From contig NZ_QJVJ01000001.1 of assembly GCF_003217775.1 (NCBI RefSeq), positions 310,001 to 374,000 of the forward strand: 64,000 nucleotides of DNA. Direction: 5' to 3'. The notes beneath the pieces were generated by a model. It was not told the DNA's origin. It made no database searches and saw nothing but the letters and a program-made list of their open reading frames with translations. The first letter of the stretch is position 1. Each line of letters begins with the position of its first letter. This DNA is from Paenibacillus flagellatus. GTDB taxonomy: Bacteria > Bacillota > Bacilli > Paenibacillales > NBRC-103111. Shown here piece after piece: positions 24,229 through 32,971 of this stretch. A program made the position numbers and the translations under genes.

Positions 24229-25539
24229 TTACTTTTTCAAGCTGTCCCACGTTTTTTGGAAATCGTCGAACATTTGCTCTTTCGTCATTTTCTTCGCCAC
24301 GTATGCCTGCATCGCGTCGGCGAACTTCTTGCTGGACGCCTCGCCGCCCGGGAATTTGAACCAGTTCCACGACAGCGTCTTGTTGTCCTTCACGTACTTC
24401 ATGATGTCCGCCGCCAAAGGCCCGAGTGTCGCTTCGTCGGCCGGAATCGATTTGAACGCCGGAATGAATTTGAACTCCTGCGTGATGTATTTCTTCCCTA
24501 CGTCGGACGTGACCATCCAGTTCAGGAACTTCTTCGCCTCGTCCTTGACGGCCGAGTTTTTGTTGATAACCCAGTTGTTCGGGACGCCGACCGGCAGCTT
24601 GTCGTTTGCGGCCGCGTCGTCGGAAATCGGCATCGGCAGGAAGCCGATTTTGATGTTCGGGTTCGTCTTCGAAATTTGCACCTGCGTCCAGTTGCCCTGC
24701 TGCGTCATCGCCGCCTTGCCGGTAGCGAACGTCGTCACTTGCGTATTGTAGTCCGTTTGCAGCGGGTTGGCGCCGCCGTATTTCAGCTGCAGGTCGAACA
24801 GCTTCACCCAGTTGTTGAACACGTCGTTGCCCTGGATTTTGGCCGTCCCTTTGTTCAAGCCGTCGATAAATTGATTCGGGTTCGGCTGGTAAGCGAACGG
24901 CAGGTTGACGAAGTGGTTGCCGAGCACCCACCATTCCCCGTAGCCGTTCACGAACGGCGTAATGCCTTTGTCCTGCAGCTTCTTCGCGGCCGCCTCGAGC
25001 TGCGTGAGCGTCTTCGGCAGCTCGGTGATGCCGGCCTGCGCGAACAGGTCCTTGTTGTACAGGAAGCCGTAGCCTTCCAGGTTAAGCGGTTGACCGTACA
25101 GCTTGCCGTTTTTCGTCATCGGTTCTTTCGCCGCGTCGACGAGATCGGCTACCCAAGGCTGGTCGGACAAGTCTTCGAGATGCTCGAGCCACAGATCCAG
25201 ATCGGTGAAGCCGCCATTGTTGAAAATGTCCGGCTTGTCGCCGGAGCTGAACTTCGCCTTCAGCGCCGCGCCGTAGTCCGCGCCGCCGCCGACCGTGTCG
25301 ATTTTGATCGTCACGCCCGGGTTGGCGTTCTCGTATTCCTTCGCCAGTTTCGCCAGCTGCTCGGCGATTTCGACCTTGAATTGGAATATTTTGATCGTCA
25401 CGTTTTTATTGCCGCCGCCGCCGGCCGGCTGATTGCCTTGATTCGTGCCACCCGCTTCGTCTTTCTTGCCGCAGCCGGCGACCACGATCGACAGAAGCAG
25501 CGCGCAAATCAAGCCGAATACCGCAAAACGTTTGCTCAT
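24229..25539 (-). CDS. Extracellular sugar-binding lipoprotein of ABC transporter
   Basis: 436 residues. The ATG at 25539 follows GGGAGG by 9 nt and gives a lipoprotein signal MSKRFAVFGLICALLLSIVVAGC, Cys near residue 23. KNVTIKIFQFKVEIAEQLAKLAKEYENANPGVTIKIDTVGGG is the N-terminal lobe of type I CUT1 binding proteins. Unusually, this gene is the last of its cluster, after both permeases, with a 133-bp gap and a candidate own -10 box (TATAAT, 25594-25599), which could give the extra expression binding proteins need. No ATPase is in the cluster, so a shared MsmX-type ATPase is presumably used. Probably controlled by the divergent two-component system. Confidence 0.9.
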   Translation of the reverse strand: MSKRFAVFGLICALLLSIVVAGCGKKDEAGGTNQGNQPAGGGGNKNVTIKIFQFKVEIAEQLAKLAKEYENANPGVTIKIDTVGGGADYGAALKAKFSSGDKPDIFNNGGFTDLDLWLEHLEDLSDQPWVADLVDAAKEPMTKNGKLYGQPLNLEGYGFLYNKDLFAQAGITELPKTLTQLEAAAKKLQDKGITPFVNGYGEWWVLGNHFVNLPFAYQPNPNQFIDGLNKGTAKIQGNDVFNNWVKLFDLQLKYGGANPLQTDYNTQVTTFATGKAAMTQQGNWTQVQISKTNPNIKIGFLPMPISDDAAANDKLPVGVPNNWVINKNSAVKDEAKKFLNWMVTSDVGKKYITQEFKFIPAFKSIPADEATLGPLAADIMKYVKDNKTLSWNWFKFPGGEASSKKFADAMQAYVAKKMTKEQMFDDFQKTWDSLKK

Positions 25540-25672
25540 CTGCAGAATCCTCCCTTTTTTGTCTACTCTTAACTTCCCCTTCATTGTAGCCGGATTATAC
25601 ATCGGCCGAACACATACGCGAATGAACGAATAGGTGGAATTTTGTGAACCGGCTGCCGAAGCGTTCCTCCCG

Positions 25673-26506
25673 TCACCCTTTGACGGAGCCGGCCGTAATA
25701 CCTTCGATGATGTGCCGCTGGAGCGCCAGGAAGAACAGGACGATCGGCGTCACGCTGAGCACGAGCCCCGCCAGCGCCAAATCCCACTGCTTCGTATATT
25801 GCCCGAAGAACGAATACGTCGCAAGCGGAATCGTCCGCAGCTCCGGGCTCGCCAGGATGAGCAGCGGCAGCAGGAAGTCGTTCCAGATCCACAAGCTGTT
25901 CAGCAGGACGACGGTAACCGTCATCGGCTTCAGCAGCGGGAAGACGATGCGCCAAAATACGCCGAACGGCGAGCAGCCGTCCACGACGGCGGATTCCTCC
26001 ACCTCGACCGGGATCGATTTCACGAAGCCGTGATACAGAAACAGGTTAAGCGATACCCCGAACCCGAAGTAGCAAATGACGAGCCCCGGAATGCTGTCCA
26101 TCAGGTTGAGCCAATCCGCGACGCGGACGAGCGGAATCATGACCGATTGGAACGGGATGACCATCGCCGAGACGAACGCCAGCAGCAGCAGCTTGTTCAG
26201 CCGGTTCGGCACGCGCACCATCCGGTAGGCGGCCATCGAGCTGATGACGACGAGCCCGACGTTGCTCGCTACCGTCACGATGAGCGAGTTCAGGAACACC
26301 TTCGGAAACTGCGTAATTTCCCAGACGCGGGAATAGTTTTCGAAGTGAAGCGATTTCGGCAAGTTCGCCGAATTGACGAGCAGATCGCCGAAGCTTTTCA
26401 CCGAGTTGACGATGACGAAATAGAACGGTACGAGAAACAACAGCGCCAGCACGATGCCTACGAGCTCGAGGATCAACGTCCGGCCCGAGTATGCGCGGGT
26501 ATCCAT
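25673..26506 (-). CDS. Carbohydrate ABC transporter permease (MsmG type)
   Basis: 277 residues with six predicted helices, beginning LILELVGIVLALLFLVPFYFVIVNSVK. The EAA loop EESAVVDGCSPFGVFWRIVFPLLKPM near residues 180-205 and C-terminus EGITAGSVKG identify the CUT1 family. Its start codon abuts the stop of the preceding permease, indicating coupled translation. With that permease it forms the channel for the binding protein encoded downstream. Confidence 0.9.
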   Translation of the reverse strand: MDTRAYSGRTLILELVGIVLALLFLVPFYFVIVNSVKSFGDLLVNSANLPKSLHFENYSRVWEITQFPKVFLNSLIVTVASNVGLVVISSMAAYRMVRVPNRLNKLLLLAFVSAMVIPFQSVMIPLVRVADWLNLMDSIPGLVICYFGFGVSLNLFLYHGFVKSIPVEVEESAVVDGCSPFGVFWRIVFPLLKPMTVTVVLLNSLWIWNDFLLPLLILASPELRTIPLATYSFFGQYTKQWDLALAGLVLSVTPIVLFFLALQRHIIEGITAGSVKG

Positions 26507-27391
26507 TTACGCCTCCACCTCCCGCTTCTTCGTCAAGCTGACCTGCACGATCGTCACGATCGCCACGGCGATGAAGAAAATGACCGCCTTCGCCGAGCCG
26601 AGACCGAGCCGGTTGTTGCGGAACGCGTCCTGATAAATGTTCATCGCGATCGACTCGGTGGAGCCGAACGGACCGCCTTTCGTCAGCGACATGTTCAGGT
26701 CGAACATTTTGAACGCCCACGAGATGGCGAGGAACAAACAGACGGTCACCGCCGGCATGATGAGCGGAATCGTAATTTGACGCAGCATTTGCAGCCGCGA
26801 CGCCCCGTCGATACGGGCCGCCTCGATGACGTCCTTGGGCACGTTGCTCAAGGCGGCGATGTAAATGATCATCAGGTAGCCCGCCCCCTGCCAGACGCTG
26901 ACGATAATAAACCCCCAGAAGCCGGTCGTCGCGTCGCCCAGCCACGGCAGCTTGAAAAATCCGATGCCGGTCATTTCGCCGATCGTGGCGAAGCCTTTAA
27001 CGAAAATAAACTGCCAAATAAAGCCGAGCAGCAAGCCGCCGATGACGTTCGGCATGAAGAAAATGGTACGCAGCACGTTCCTTGTCTTCAACGCCTGCGT
27101 CAGCAGCAGCGCGAGCAGGAAGCCGAGCACGTTCGTCAACACGACGCTCGCAACCGTGAACCGCGCGGTGAAGCCGAAGGAGTGGAGAAAAGCGGTGTCT
27201 TCGGTTAAGATGGTTTTATAATTGGCGATGCCGATCCATTTGATGTCGGAGCTGACCCCGTTCCATTCGGTGAACGAATAATAGATGCTCATGACGAACG
27301 GTACCAGCACGATCAGCACGAAAGCCAATACGGCCGGACCGACGAAGACGGACTGGACGGCCCATTCGGGCGTTTTTCTGCTTCGTTTCAC
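26507..27391 (-). CDS. Carbohydrate ABC transporter permease (MsmF type)
   Basis: 294 residues; first gene of the cluster. AVQSVFVGPAVLAFVLIVLVPFVMSIYYSFTEWNG is the usual first helix and following motif, and IEAARIDGASRLQMLRQITIPLIMPAVTV near 190-218 is the EAA loop. It is divergent from the sensor kinase gene, sharing a 145-bp regulatory region with it. Typical substrates of the CUT1 systems paired with YesM/YesN-like regulators are plant-derived oligosaccharides (family knowledge, not shown here). Confidence 0.9.
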   Translation of the reverse strand: MKRSRKTPEWAVQSVFVGPAVLAFVLIVLVPFVMSIYYSFTEWNGVSSDIKWIGIANYKTILTEDTAFLHSFGFTARFTVASVVLTNVLGFLLALLLTQALKTRNVLRTIFFMPNVIGGLLLGFIWQFIFVKGFATIGEMTGIGFFKLPWLGDATTGFWGFIIVSVWQGAGYLMIIYIAALSNVPKDVIEAARIDGASRLQMLRQITIPLIMPAVTVCLFLAISWAFKMFDLNMSLTKGGPFGSTESIAMNIYQDAFRNNRLGLGSAKAVIFFIAVAIVTIVQVSLTKKREVEA

Positions 27392-27535
27392 GCGTATCGT
27401 CCTCCTTTGCGCATTCGGATATTTCTCCTGACTTTACTTGATCTTACAAAACATTCGTCCGCCGCGGAACGGAAGTTCGTGACGTGTTAGGTGGAACTAG
27501 ATGACATCGTTTGTTACAATGATGCGGAAAGCGAG

Positions 27536-29353
27536 ATGATCCGTCTGTTCCGGACAAGCATACGCAACAAATTGATCGCCTTCCTGCTCGCCGCCGTCAT
27601 CGTGCCGTTATCCACTTCGATCGTCATTACGTACGGCTACACGAAGCGGACGGTCGCGGAGGAGCGGATCGGCGTCACCTCGTCCTTGCTCGTCCAAGGC
27701 AAGGAGAACATCCGACACTATATGGATACGATTCACCAAACGACGCTGTCCGTATACAACGACAATACGCTCAATTTGATTTTGCAAACCGGCTCGACCG
27801 ATTACTTGAGCGAGCAGGAGACGTACCGGGCGCTCGTCCATATGGCCAACGCGATGACCGACGTCTACCAGGTGTACTTGTACATGGACCGCCCCAAGCA
27901 GCCATACTTGATGATCAACGGCCTGTTCAAGCGGTTTCCGACCGAAGGCCCTCCGTTCCGGCCGAACCTCGGAGCGGCGGAGGTCGTCGTCGAGCCGCCT
28001 CACCCGAGCGGTACGTACGGATATCCGCAGACACCGTACATCGAGCCGGCCGTCGTCATGACGATGCACCGCAGCATCAAGCGGGTTCCCGCCTCCGAAG
28101 AAATCGGCACCCTCTCGGTCGACGTCAACATGAAGGGACTCGTCGCCATGTGCGAAAGCTTGTACGACCGCACGCGGGAGGAACTGTATATTTTGGACGA
28201 CGAAGGTCGCGTCATCTACGGGCCGGACGATCGGCGTTGGGGAAACCGGATCGGCGAAGGCTGGGACGCCGAGCTGCTCTCGAGGCCGGAACCGTCCGGC
28301 AGCGTCTCGTGGAAGGGCGAACGGTTCCAAGGCATCCAAGTATACAACCGGCTCGAGACGGGATACTTGAAGTGGACGATCGTGAAGCGAATTCCGGACG
28401 ACGTGCTGTACAAGCAAGCCCGCGATTTGACCCGGATCAATACGTTCGTCCTCGTCGCCTTCTCGCTGCTGTCGATCGGCGTCACGGTCGGCGTCGCCTT
28501 CCTGTTCACCGCGCCGATCAAGCGTCTGCTCGGCTACATCAGCGCCATCCAGAAGGGCGACATGAACGTGAATATCGACATGAAGCGCAAAGACGAATTC
28601 GGCATTCTCGCGGCCCGGTTCCGCTCGATGATGCAGCATATCAACAATTTGATCGTAAAGGAATACCGGCTCGAGCTCGCGAACCGGACGAATCAGCTGA
28701 AAGCGTTGCAGGCCCAAATTCACCCGCACTTCCTATATAATGCCCTGCAGTCGATCGGAACATTAGCGCTTCAGATGAACGCGCCCCACATCTACAAGCT
28801 GATCTCGGCTTTGGGGAAAATGATGCGCTACAGCATGAATACGGCGGAAACGTCGGTCCCGCTGTCCAAAGAGATCGACCATATCCGCTCGTACGTCGAG
28901 CTGCAGCGGCAGCGGTTCGACGGGAAGCTGTCGCTCGCCATCGAAGCCGACGAGGAGACGCTTCGGTCGGAAGTACCGAAAATGATGCTGCAGCCGATCG
29001 TGGAAAACTATTTCAAATATGGCTTCGATCCCGCCTCCGGCGAGGATGGCGAGCTCGTCGTCCGGTGCAGGGTCGAGGAGAACGACGCACTGGTCGTCAC
29101 GGTCCGGGACAACGGGCGAGGGGCCGACCCCGAACGGCTGAACGAGGTCCGGCGGCTGCTCCGCCGGGCGGGGAAGGGCAGCGACGCCGACTCGGAGGAG
29201 CCGGACGGCGGCGGCATCGGGCTGTTGAACGTGCTGTCGCGGCTGAAGCTGGTTTACGGCGAGCGGGCGGACATGCGCATCGAAGCGGTTCAGCCGCACG
29301 GATTCGAAGTGACGTTGACGATTCCATGGAATAGAAATGAGGCCCGAGTGTGA
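27536..29353 (+). CDS. YesM-type sensor histidine kinase
   Basis: 605 residues from the ATG at 27536 (GGAAAGCGAG upstream; an in-frame GTG at 27491 would add 15 residues). Two membrane helices (about 12-34 and 285-310) bracket an extracellular dCache-like sensor domain. A HAMP segment (APIKRLLGYISAIQKGDMNVNIDMKRKDEFG) follows, then the His_kinase motif IHPHFLYNALQSIG with probable phospho-acceptor His398, and a HATPase domain with VENYFKYGF (N-box), RDNGRG and GGGIGLLNV (G boxes). The response regulator gene overlaps its stop codon. The pair lies divergent from a sugar ABC operon, which it most likely controls. Confidence 0.92.
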   Translation: MIRLFRTSIRNKLIAFLLAAVIVPLSTSIVITYGYTKRTVAEERIGVTSSLLVQGKENIRHYMDTIHQTTLSVYNDNTLNLILQTGSTDYLSEQETYRALVHMANAMTDVYQVYLYMDRPKQPYLMINGLFKRFPTEGPPFRPNLGAAEVVVEPPHPSGTYGYPQTPYIEPAVVMTMHRSIKRVPASEEIGTLSVDVNMKGLVAMCESLYDRTREELYILDDEGRVIYGPDDRRWGNRIGEGWDAELLSRPEPSGSVSWKGERFQGIQVYNRLETGYLKWTIVKRIPDDVLYKQARDLTRINTFVLVAFSLLSIGVTVGVAFLFTAPIKRLLGYISAIQKGDMNVNIDMKRKDEFGILAARFRSMMQHINNLIVKEYRLELANRTNQLKALQAQIHPHFLYNALQSIGTLALQMNAPHIYKLISALGKMMRYSMNTAETSVPLSKEIDHIRSYVELQRQRFDGKLSLAIEADEETLRSEVPKMMLQPIVENYFKYGFDPASGEDGELVVRCRVEENDALVVTVRDNGRGADPERLNEVRRLLRRAGKGSDADSEEPDGGGIGLLNVLSRLKLVYGERADMRIEAVQPHGFEVTLTIPWNRNEARV

Positions 29354-30966
29354 GAGCATTAATCGTGGATGACGAAAAACACGTAAGGGATGCGATCAAG
29401 CTGCTGGTCGACTGGAGCGCCTTCGGCATCGACGACGTGCTGGAAGCGGCGGACGGCGAGTCGGCGATCGCCCTGATCGCGGAGGAGCGGCCGCAAATCG
29501 TCTATACCGACATGATGATGCCGAATACGGACGGCTTGTCGCTTCTTCGCTGGATACACGAGCATGCGCCGGAGTGCAAGACGATCGTCATCAGCGGACA
29601 CGACGACTTCGAATTCGTGCGGGGCGCGGTCAAGTACGGCGGGATGGACTACCTGCTCAAGCCGATCGACGCCGGACAGCTGCACGAAATTACCGAGAAG
29701 GCGGTACAAAGCTGGAACGAGGACGAGCGGGAGCGTCTCGAATCGCAAATGCGGTCGATCCGCATGAACTCGCTGCGCCCGGTTTATCGCGACAAGCTGC
29801 TGTCGAGCCTCGTCGACGAGCCCGGCTCCTATTACGACGCGAAGGCATCGTTCGCGCAGGAGTTTCCGGAGCTCGCCGAAGGCGCCGCGTGCCGGATCGC
29901 CGTCGTCGCCGCCGATACGATGCACGGCAAGCTGCGAGACAAATTTGCCGCGCATACCGACCTGCTGCTGTTCAGCTTGACGAACATTTGCAACGAAATG
30001 ATTGGCGAGCCGCGGCAAGGCTTCGCGTTCCGGTACTGGAACACCCATTATCCGATCGCGCTGCTCGTTTGGAGCCGCCCGGAGCGGCTGCCGCAGCTGC
30101 TCGAGTCGATCAACGACGGCCTGCACCGGACGTTTCAGGCGCGTGTCGAGTTCGGCGTCGGCGACGCCCACCCGTTCCCGGCCGGCGCGAAACGATCGTT
30201 CGCGGAGGCCGAGACGGCGCTCCGGCACCGCAACCTGTTGAAGCGGACGGCTTGGATTCATCCGTTCGATCCGAACGAGCCTTCGCGGTCCGCGGAGCTG
30301 CATTTCAGCGATTTCGACGATCAGGTCAGGCTCGCGATCCGCAGCGCCAGCAAGGAGAAGATCGAAGAGGCGATCCGCGGGTGGATCGAGCGGGTGCGGA
30401 GTACGAATGCGGTGACGATGGAGCATCTCGATTTGTGGAAACACGAATTCCAAGTGTTGAAGTCGCGGTGGGTGAAGGAATTTTTTCCCGGGGACGATGC
30501 GGAGAAGCGACTGCCGCTCGAATCCGCCGACCTCCCCATCCCGCTGAACGACCGCGGCGAGCTGTCGCTCGAACGGTGGCAGGAAGAGATGACCGACAGC
30601 CTCGTCCGTCTGGCCGAGCTCGTCCGCAAAGCGGCGCAGCAGGAAAACAATTTGATCTACGACATCGCCAAATACGTCCAAAGCCGTCTCGATTCCGATA
30701 TCAGCGTGCAGGAGGTCGCCGCGCACTTTTATTTGAGCCGCGAATACGTATCGCGCCGGTTCAAGCAGGAGTTCGGCGAGACGATCAGCGACTTCATCCT
30801 TCGTCATCGGATGGAACGGGCGAAAACGCTGCTGCTCAACCCTTCGCTCAAAATCGCGCAGGTCGCCCACATGGTCGGCTACGACGACGAGAAATATTTC
30901 AGCAAAGTGTTCAAGAAGGCGGTCGGGGCAACACCGGCCGAGTACCGGAGGAAGCCGGGGGACTAG
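29350..30966 (+). CDS. AraC-type response regulator (YesN type)
   Basis: 538 residues. The receiver domain covers 1-120 with acidic pocket DDE at 7-9, phosphorylation site Asp54 in YTDMMMPNTDG, and Lys in LLKPID near 102. A 300-residue linker follows, and the C-terminus is an AraC double helix-turn-helix (VQEVAAHFYLSREYVSRRFKQEFGE; IAQVAHMVGYDDEKYFSKVFKKAVG). The GTG start overlaps the kinase TGA (GTGA), so the two proteins are made together. Expected to activate the adjacent ABC transporter genes in response to an extracellular sugar. Confidence 0.93.
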   Translation: MRALIVDDEKHVRDAIKLLVDWSAFGIDDVLEAADGESAIALIAEERPQIVYTDMMMPNTDGLSLLRWIHEHAPECKTIVISGHDDFEFVRGAVKYGGMDYLLKPIDAGQLHEITEKAVQSWNEDERERLESQMRSIRMNSLRPVYRDKLLSSLVDEPGSYYDAKASFAQEFPELAEGAACRIAVVAADTMHGKLRDKFAAHTDLLLFSLTNICNEMIGEPRQGFAFRYWNTHYPIALLVWSRPERLPQLLESINDGLHRTFQARVEFGVGDAHPFPAGAKRSFAEAETALRHRNLLKRTAWIHPFDPNEPSRSAELHFSDFDDQVRLAIRSASKEKIEEAIRGWIERVRSTNAVTMEHLDLWKHEFQVLKSRWVKEFFPGDDAEKRLPLESADLPIPLNDRGELSLERWQEEMTDSLVRLAELVRKAAQQENNLIYDIAKYVQSRLDSDISVQEVAAHFYLSREYVSRRFKQEFGETISDFILRHRMERAKTLLLNPSLKIAQVAHMVGYDDEKYFSKVFKKAVGATPAEYRRKPGD

Positions 30967-30983
30967 AGCATTTCGGAAAAACG

Positions 30984-31012
30984 AACGCGCGGGCCGCAAA
31001 GCCCGCGCGTTG
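30984..31012. terminator. Convergent GC-rich hairpin
   Basis: AACGCGCGGGC and GCCCGCGCGTT pair around CGCAAA between the response regulator and the convergent uppP gene. There is no long T-run, so it may work with poor efficiency or in a Rho-assisted way. Confidence 0.6.
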
Positions 31013-31024
31013 TCGTCGGTACGA

Positions 31025-31855
31025 TCAAAACCAAAAAATATAAATAAGGGCGGCCAGCACGAAACGGTAAATCGCGAACGGCACGAGCTTGATCCGCTGG
31101 ATCAGCTTGAGGAAAAACCGGATCGACACCAGCGCGAAGACGAATGCGCTGATGAAGCCCGCGATGAAAAACGGCAGCGCCTCGGGCGTGAACGCGTCCC
31201 AATGCTTCGCGAGCGAAATGAGGCTCGCCCCGGCCATGATCGGCACGGCCATAATGAACGTAAAATCGGAGGCGGCCCGGTGGCTCATGCCGAGCAGCAC
31301 GCCGCCGGATATCGTCGAGCCGGAGCGGGAAAACCCGGGCCACATGCCGAGACATTGGAACAACCCGACACCGAGCGCCTGCTTGTACGTAATTTTGTCC
31401 ACCGTATCGGCGGCGGGAGTTCGAGGCCGCAGCTTGTCCGCAACGATCATGAGAACGCCGCCGAGCACGAGCCCGATCAGCACGGTTTCGACCGAGAACA
31501 AATATTCGTCGATGTAATCCTCGAACAAGACGCCGATGATGCCCGCCGGAATCAAGCCGACGATGACCTGCATCAGCTTCAGCCGCGGTCCTCGGACGGT
31601 ACCCGTTCCCTTGCGCCGGCTCAAGCCGAGCAAATCGATGAACCGGCTGCGGAACACGACGAGCACGGCCAAAATCGAGCCGAGCTGAATGACGACCTTA
31701 AACGAGTTGGCCACCGAAGCGGGGAACAGCTCCTTCGAATGCAACATCATGTCGTCGACCAAAATCATGTGTCCGGTCGACGAAACCGGCGCGAACTCGG
31801 TCAACCCTTCCACGATACCCAATACGATAGCTACGAATAAGTCCCACACGTTCAA
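31025..31855 (-). CDS. uppP: Undecaprenyl-diphosphatase UppP/BacA (copy 1)
   Basis: 276 residues, polytopic membrane protein. Catalytic signatures are EGLTEFAPVSSTGH near residues 16-29 and PGFSRSGSTISGG near 169-181, both diagnostic of BacA/UppP. It recycles undecaprenyl diphosphate to the monophosphate carrier for peptidoglycan and glycan synthesis at the outer membrane face. TTG at 31855 is preferred over GTG at 31849 because GGGAGG lies 9 nt upstream of the TTG. A second copy lies at 36873; the two are clearly diverged paralogues. Its ribosome site follows directly after the terminator of the AI-2E transporter gene. Confidence 0.93.
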   Translation of the reverse strand: MNVWDLFVAIVLGIVEGLTEFAPVSSTGHMILVDDMMLHSKELFPASVANSFKVVIQLGSILAVLVVFRSRFIDLLGLSRRKGTGTVRGPRLKLMQVIVGLIPAGIIGVLFEDYIDEYLFSVETVLIGLVLGGVLMIVADKLRPRTPAADTVDKITYKQALGVGLFQCLGMWPGFSRSGSTISGGVLLGMSHRAASDFTFIMAVPIMAGASLISLAKHWDAFTPEALPFFIAGFISAFVFALVSIRFFLKLIQRIKLVPFAIYRFVLAALIYIFWF

Positions 31856-31871
31856 CCAATGTCTCCTCCCG

Positions 31872-31902
31872 GAAAAAGGGCCGCCTGGCGGGCAGCCCTT
31901 CC
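31872..31902 (-). terminator. Terminator of the AI-2E family transporter gene
   Basis: AAGGGCTGCCCG and GGCGGCCCTT pair with one mismatch on the minus strand and are followed by TTTTTCC. Confidence 0.75.
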
Positions 31903-31908
31903 GTTGTT

Positions 31909-32955
31909 CTATTCCAGCCTGATTTTGAATTGCAGCAGGCCGACCTTGCGCATTTCCTTGTAGATCATAATGACGATCGGCCCGAGGAACAGGCCGACGA
32001 CGCCCATCAGCTTGAAGCCGATATAGATGCCGACAAGCGTCGGCAGCGCACCGAGTCCGATCGAGTCGCCCAATATTTTCGGCTCGACGATGCGGCGGAA
32101 TATCGTAATGACGACGAACAGGGCGAGCAGCCCGAGCGCCAGCGTCGTCTCGCCCTTGACGAAAACGAACGCCGCCCACGGCACGATGACCGACCCGGTG
32201 CCCAGAATCGGCAGCACGTCCACGATCACGATCAAGAGCGCGACCGCGAGCGGGTATTCGACCCGCAGCACGAGCAGGCCGACGAGCGAGACGACGTACG
32301 TCAGCGCGCTCAGAATGACTTGGGCTCGCAGGAAGCCGAATACGGAACGGCGCAAATTGTCCATCACTTCCTCGACCTTGTCCCGCGACTTCGCTTCGAA
32401 CAGGCCGAGAAATTGCGATTTCATCGTCGGCAGACTGTAGCTGACCAGATAGAGCGCCACCATGAATACGACGAACGCGACGAACAAATTCGGCAGCGCC
32501 TTGGCCGCGTTCAGGAAATATCCCGATATCCCGCCCAATATGCTGCTGATCGAATTGGTCAGCGCCGATATGCCGGACTCCAAACCGCTCTGCAGCTGTT
32601 CGGCGACGTCGGCCGGCAGCGAATTGTAAAACAGCTCGGTCCGCTCCGTCGCTTCCCGGAATACTTTGTTGAATTCGTCCAAGTAAGCCGGGGCTCGGCT
32701 CCACAGCTCCGCCAGCTGTGCGAATACGCCCGCACCGATCAAATACGCGAGCCCGAACAGCGCCAGCGTGAACAGCGTGCAGACGATCGTCGCCGAGGCG
32801 ATGCGGTTGCCCCGGAACGCTCGGGCTAGCGAGGAGATGGGCTTCTCCAAAAACATCGCGATCAAGATCGCGAGCACGAAAGGCATGCCGATCGTAAACA
32901 GGCCGTATAGGACGGCGATGCCGATCCCGATTCCGACTACCATTTTCATGGACAT
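31909..32955 (-). CDS. AI-2E family transporter
   Basis: 348 residues with about eight hydrophobic helices. VLYGLFTIGMPFVLAILIAMFLEKPISSLAR at the N-terminus, DVLPILGTGSVIVPWAAFVFVKGE near 234-257 and VEPKILGDSIGLGALPTLVGIYIGFKLMGVVGLFLGPI near 282-318 are characteristic of the AI-2E/PerM/YtvI family (pore-forming exporters, some linked to sporulation or Na/H exchange). The true substrate is unknown; family members rarely transport AI-2. It lies between two other membrane protein genes on the same strand but ends in its own terminator. Confidence 0.88.
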   Translation of the reverse strand: MSMKMVVGIGIGIAVLYGLFTIGMPFVLAILIAMFLEKPISSLARAFRGNRIASATIVCTLFTLALFGLAYLIGAGVFAQLAELWSRAPAYLDEFNKVFREATERTELFYNSLPADVAEQLQSGLESGISALTNSISSILGGISGYFLNAAKALPNLFVAFVVFMVALYLVSYSLPTMKSQFLGLFEAKSRDKVEEVMDNLRRSVFGFLRAQVILSALTYVVSLVGLLVLRVEYPLAVALLIVIVDVLPILGTGSVIVPWAAFVFVKGETTLALGLLALFVVITIFRRIVEPKILGDSIGLGALPTLVGIYIGFKLMGVVGLFLGPIVIMIYKEMRKVGLLQFKIRLE

Positions 32956-32971
32956 GCGCTTTCGCCCCTTT

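Noticed and set aside
31025-32704. 559-codon minus-strand frame joining AI-2E region to UppP
   Set aside because: Its N-terminal half is an out-of-frame shadow of the AI-2E transporter gene; the real UppP starts at TTG 31855 behind its own ribosome site.
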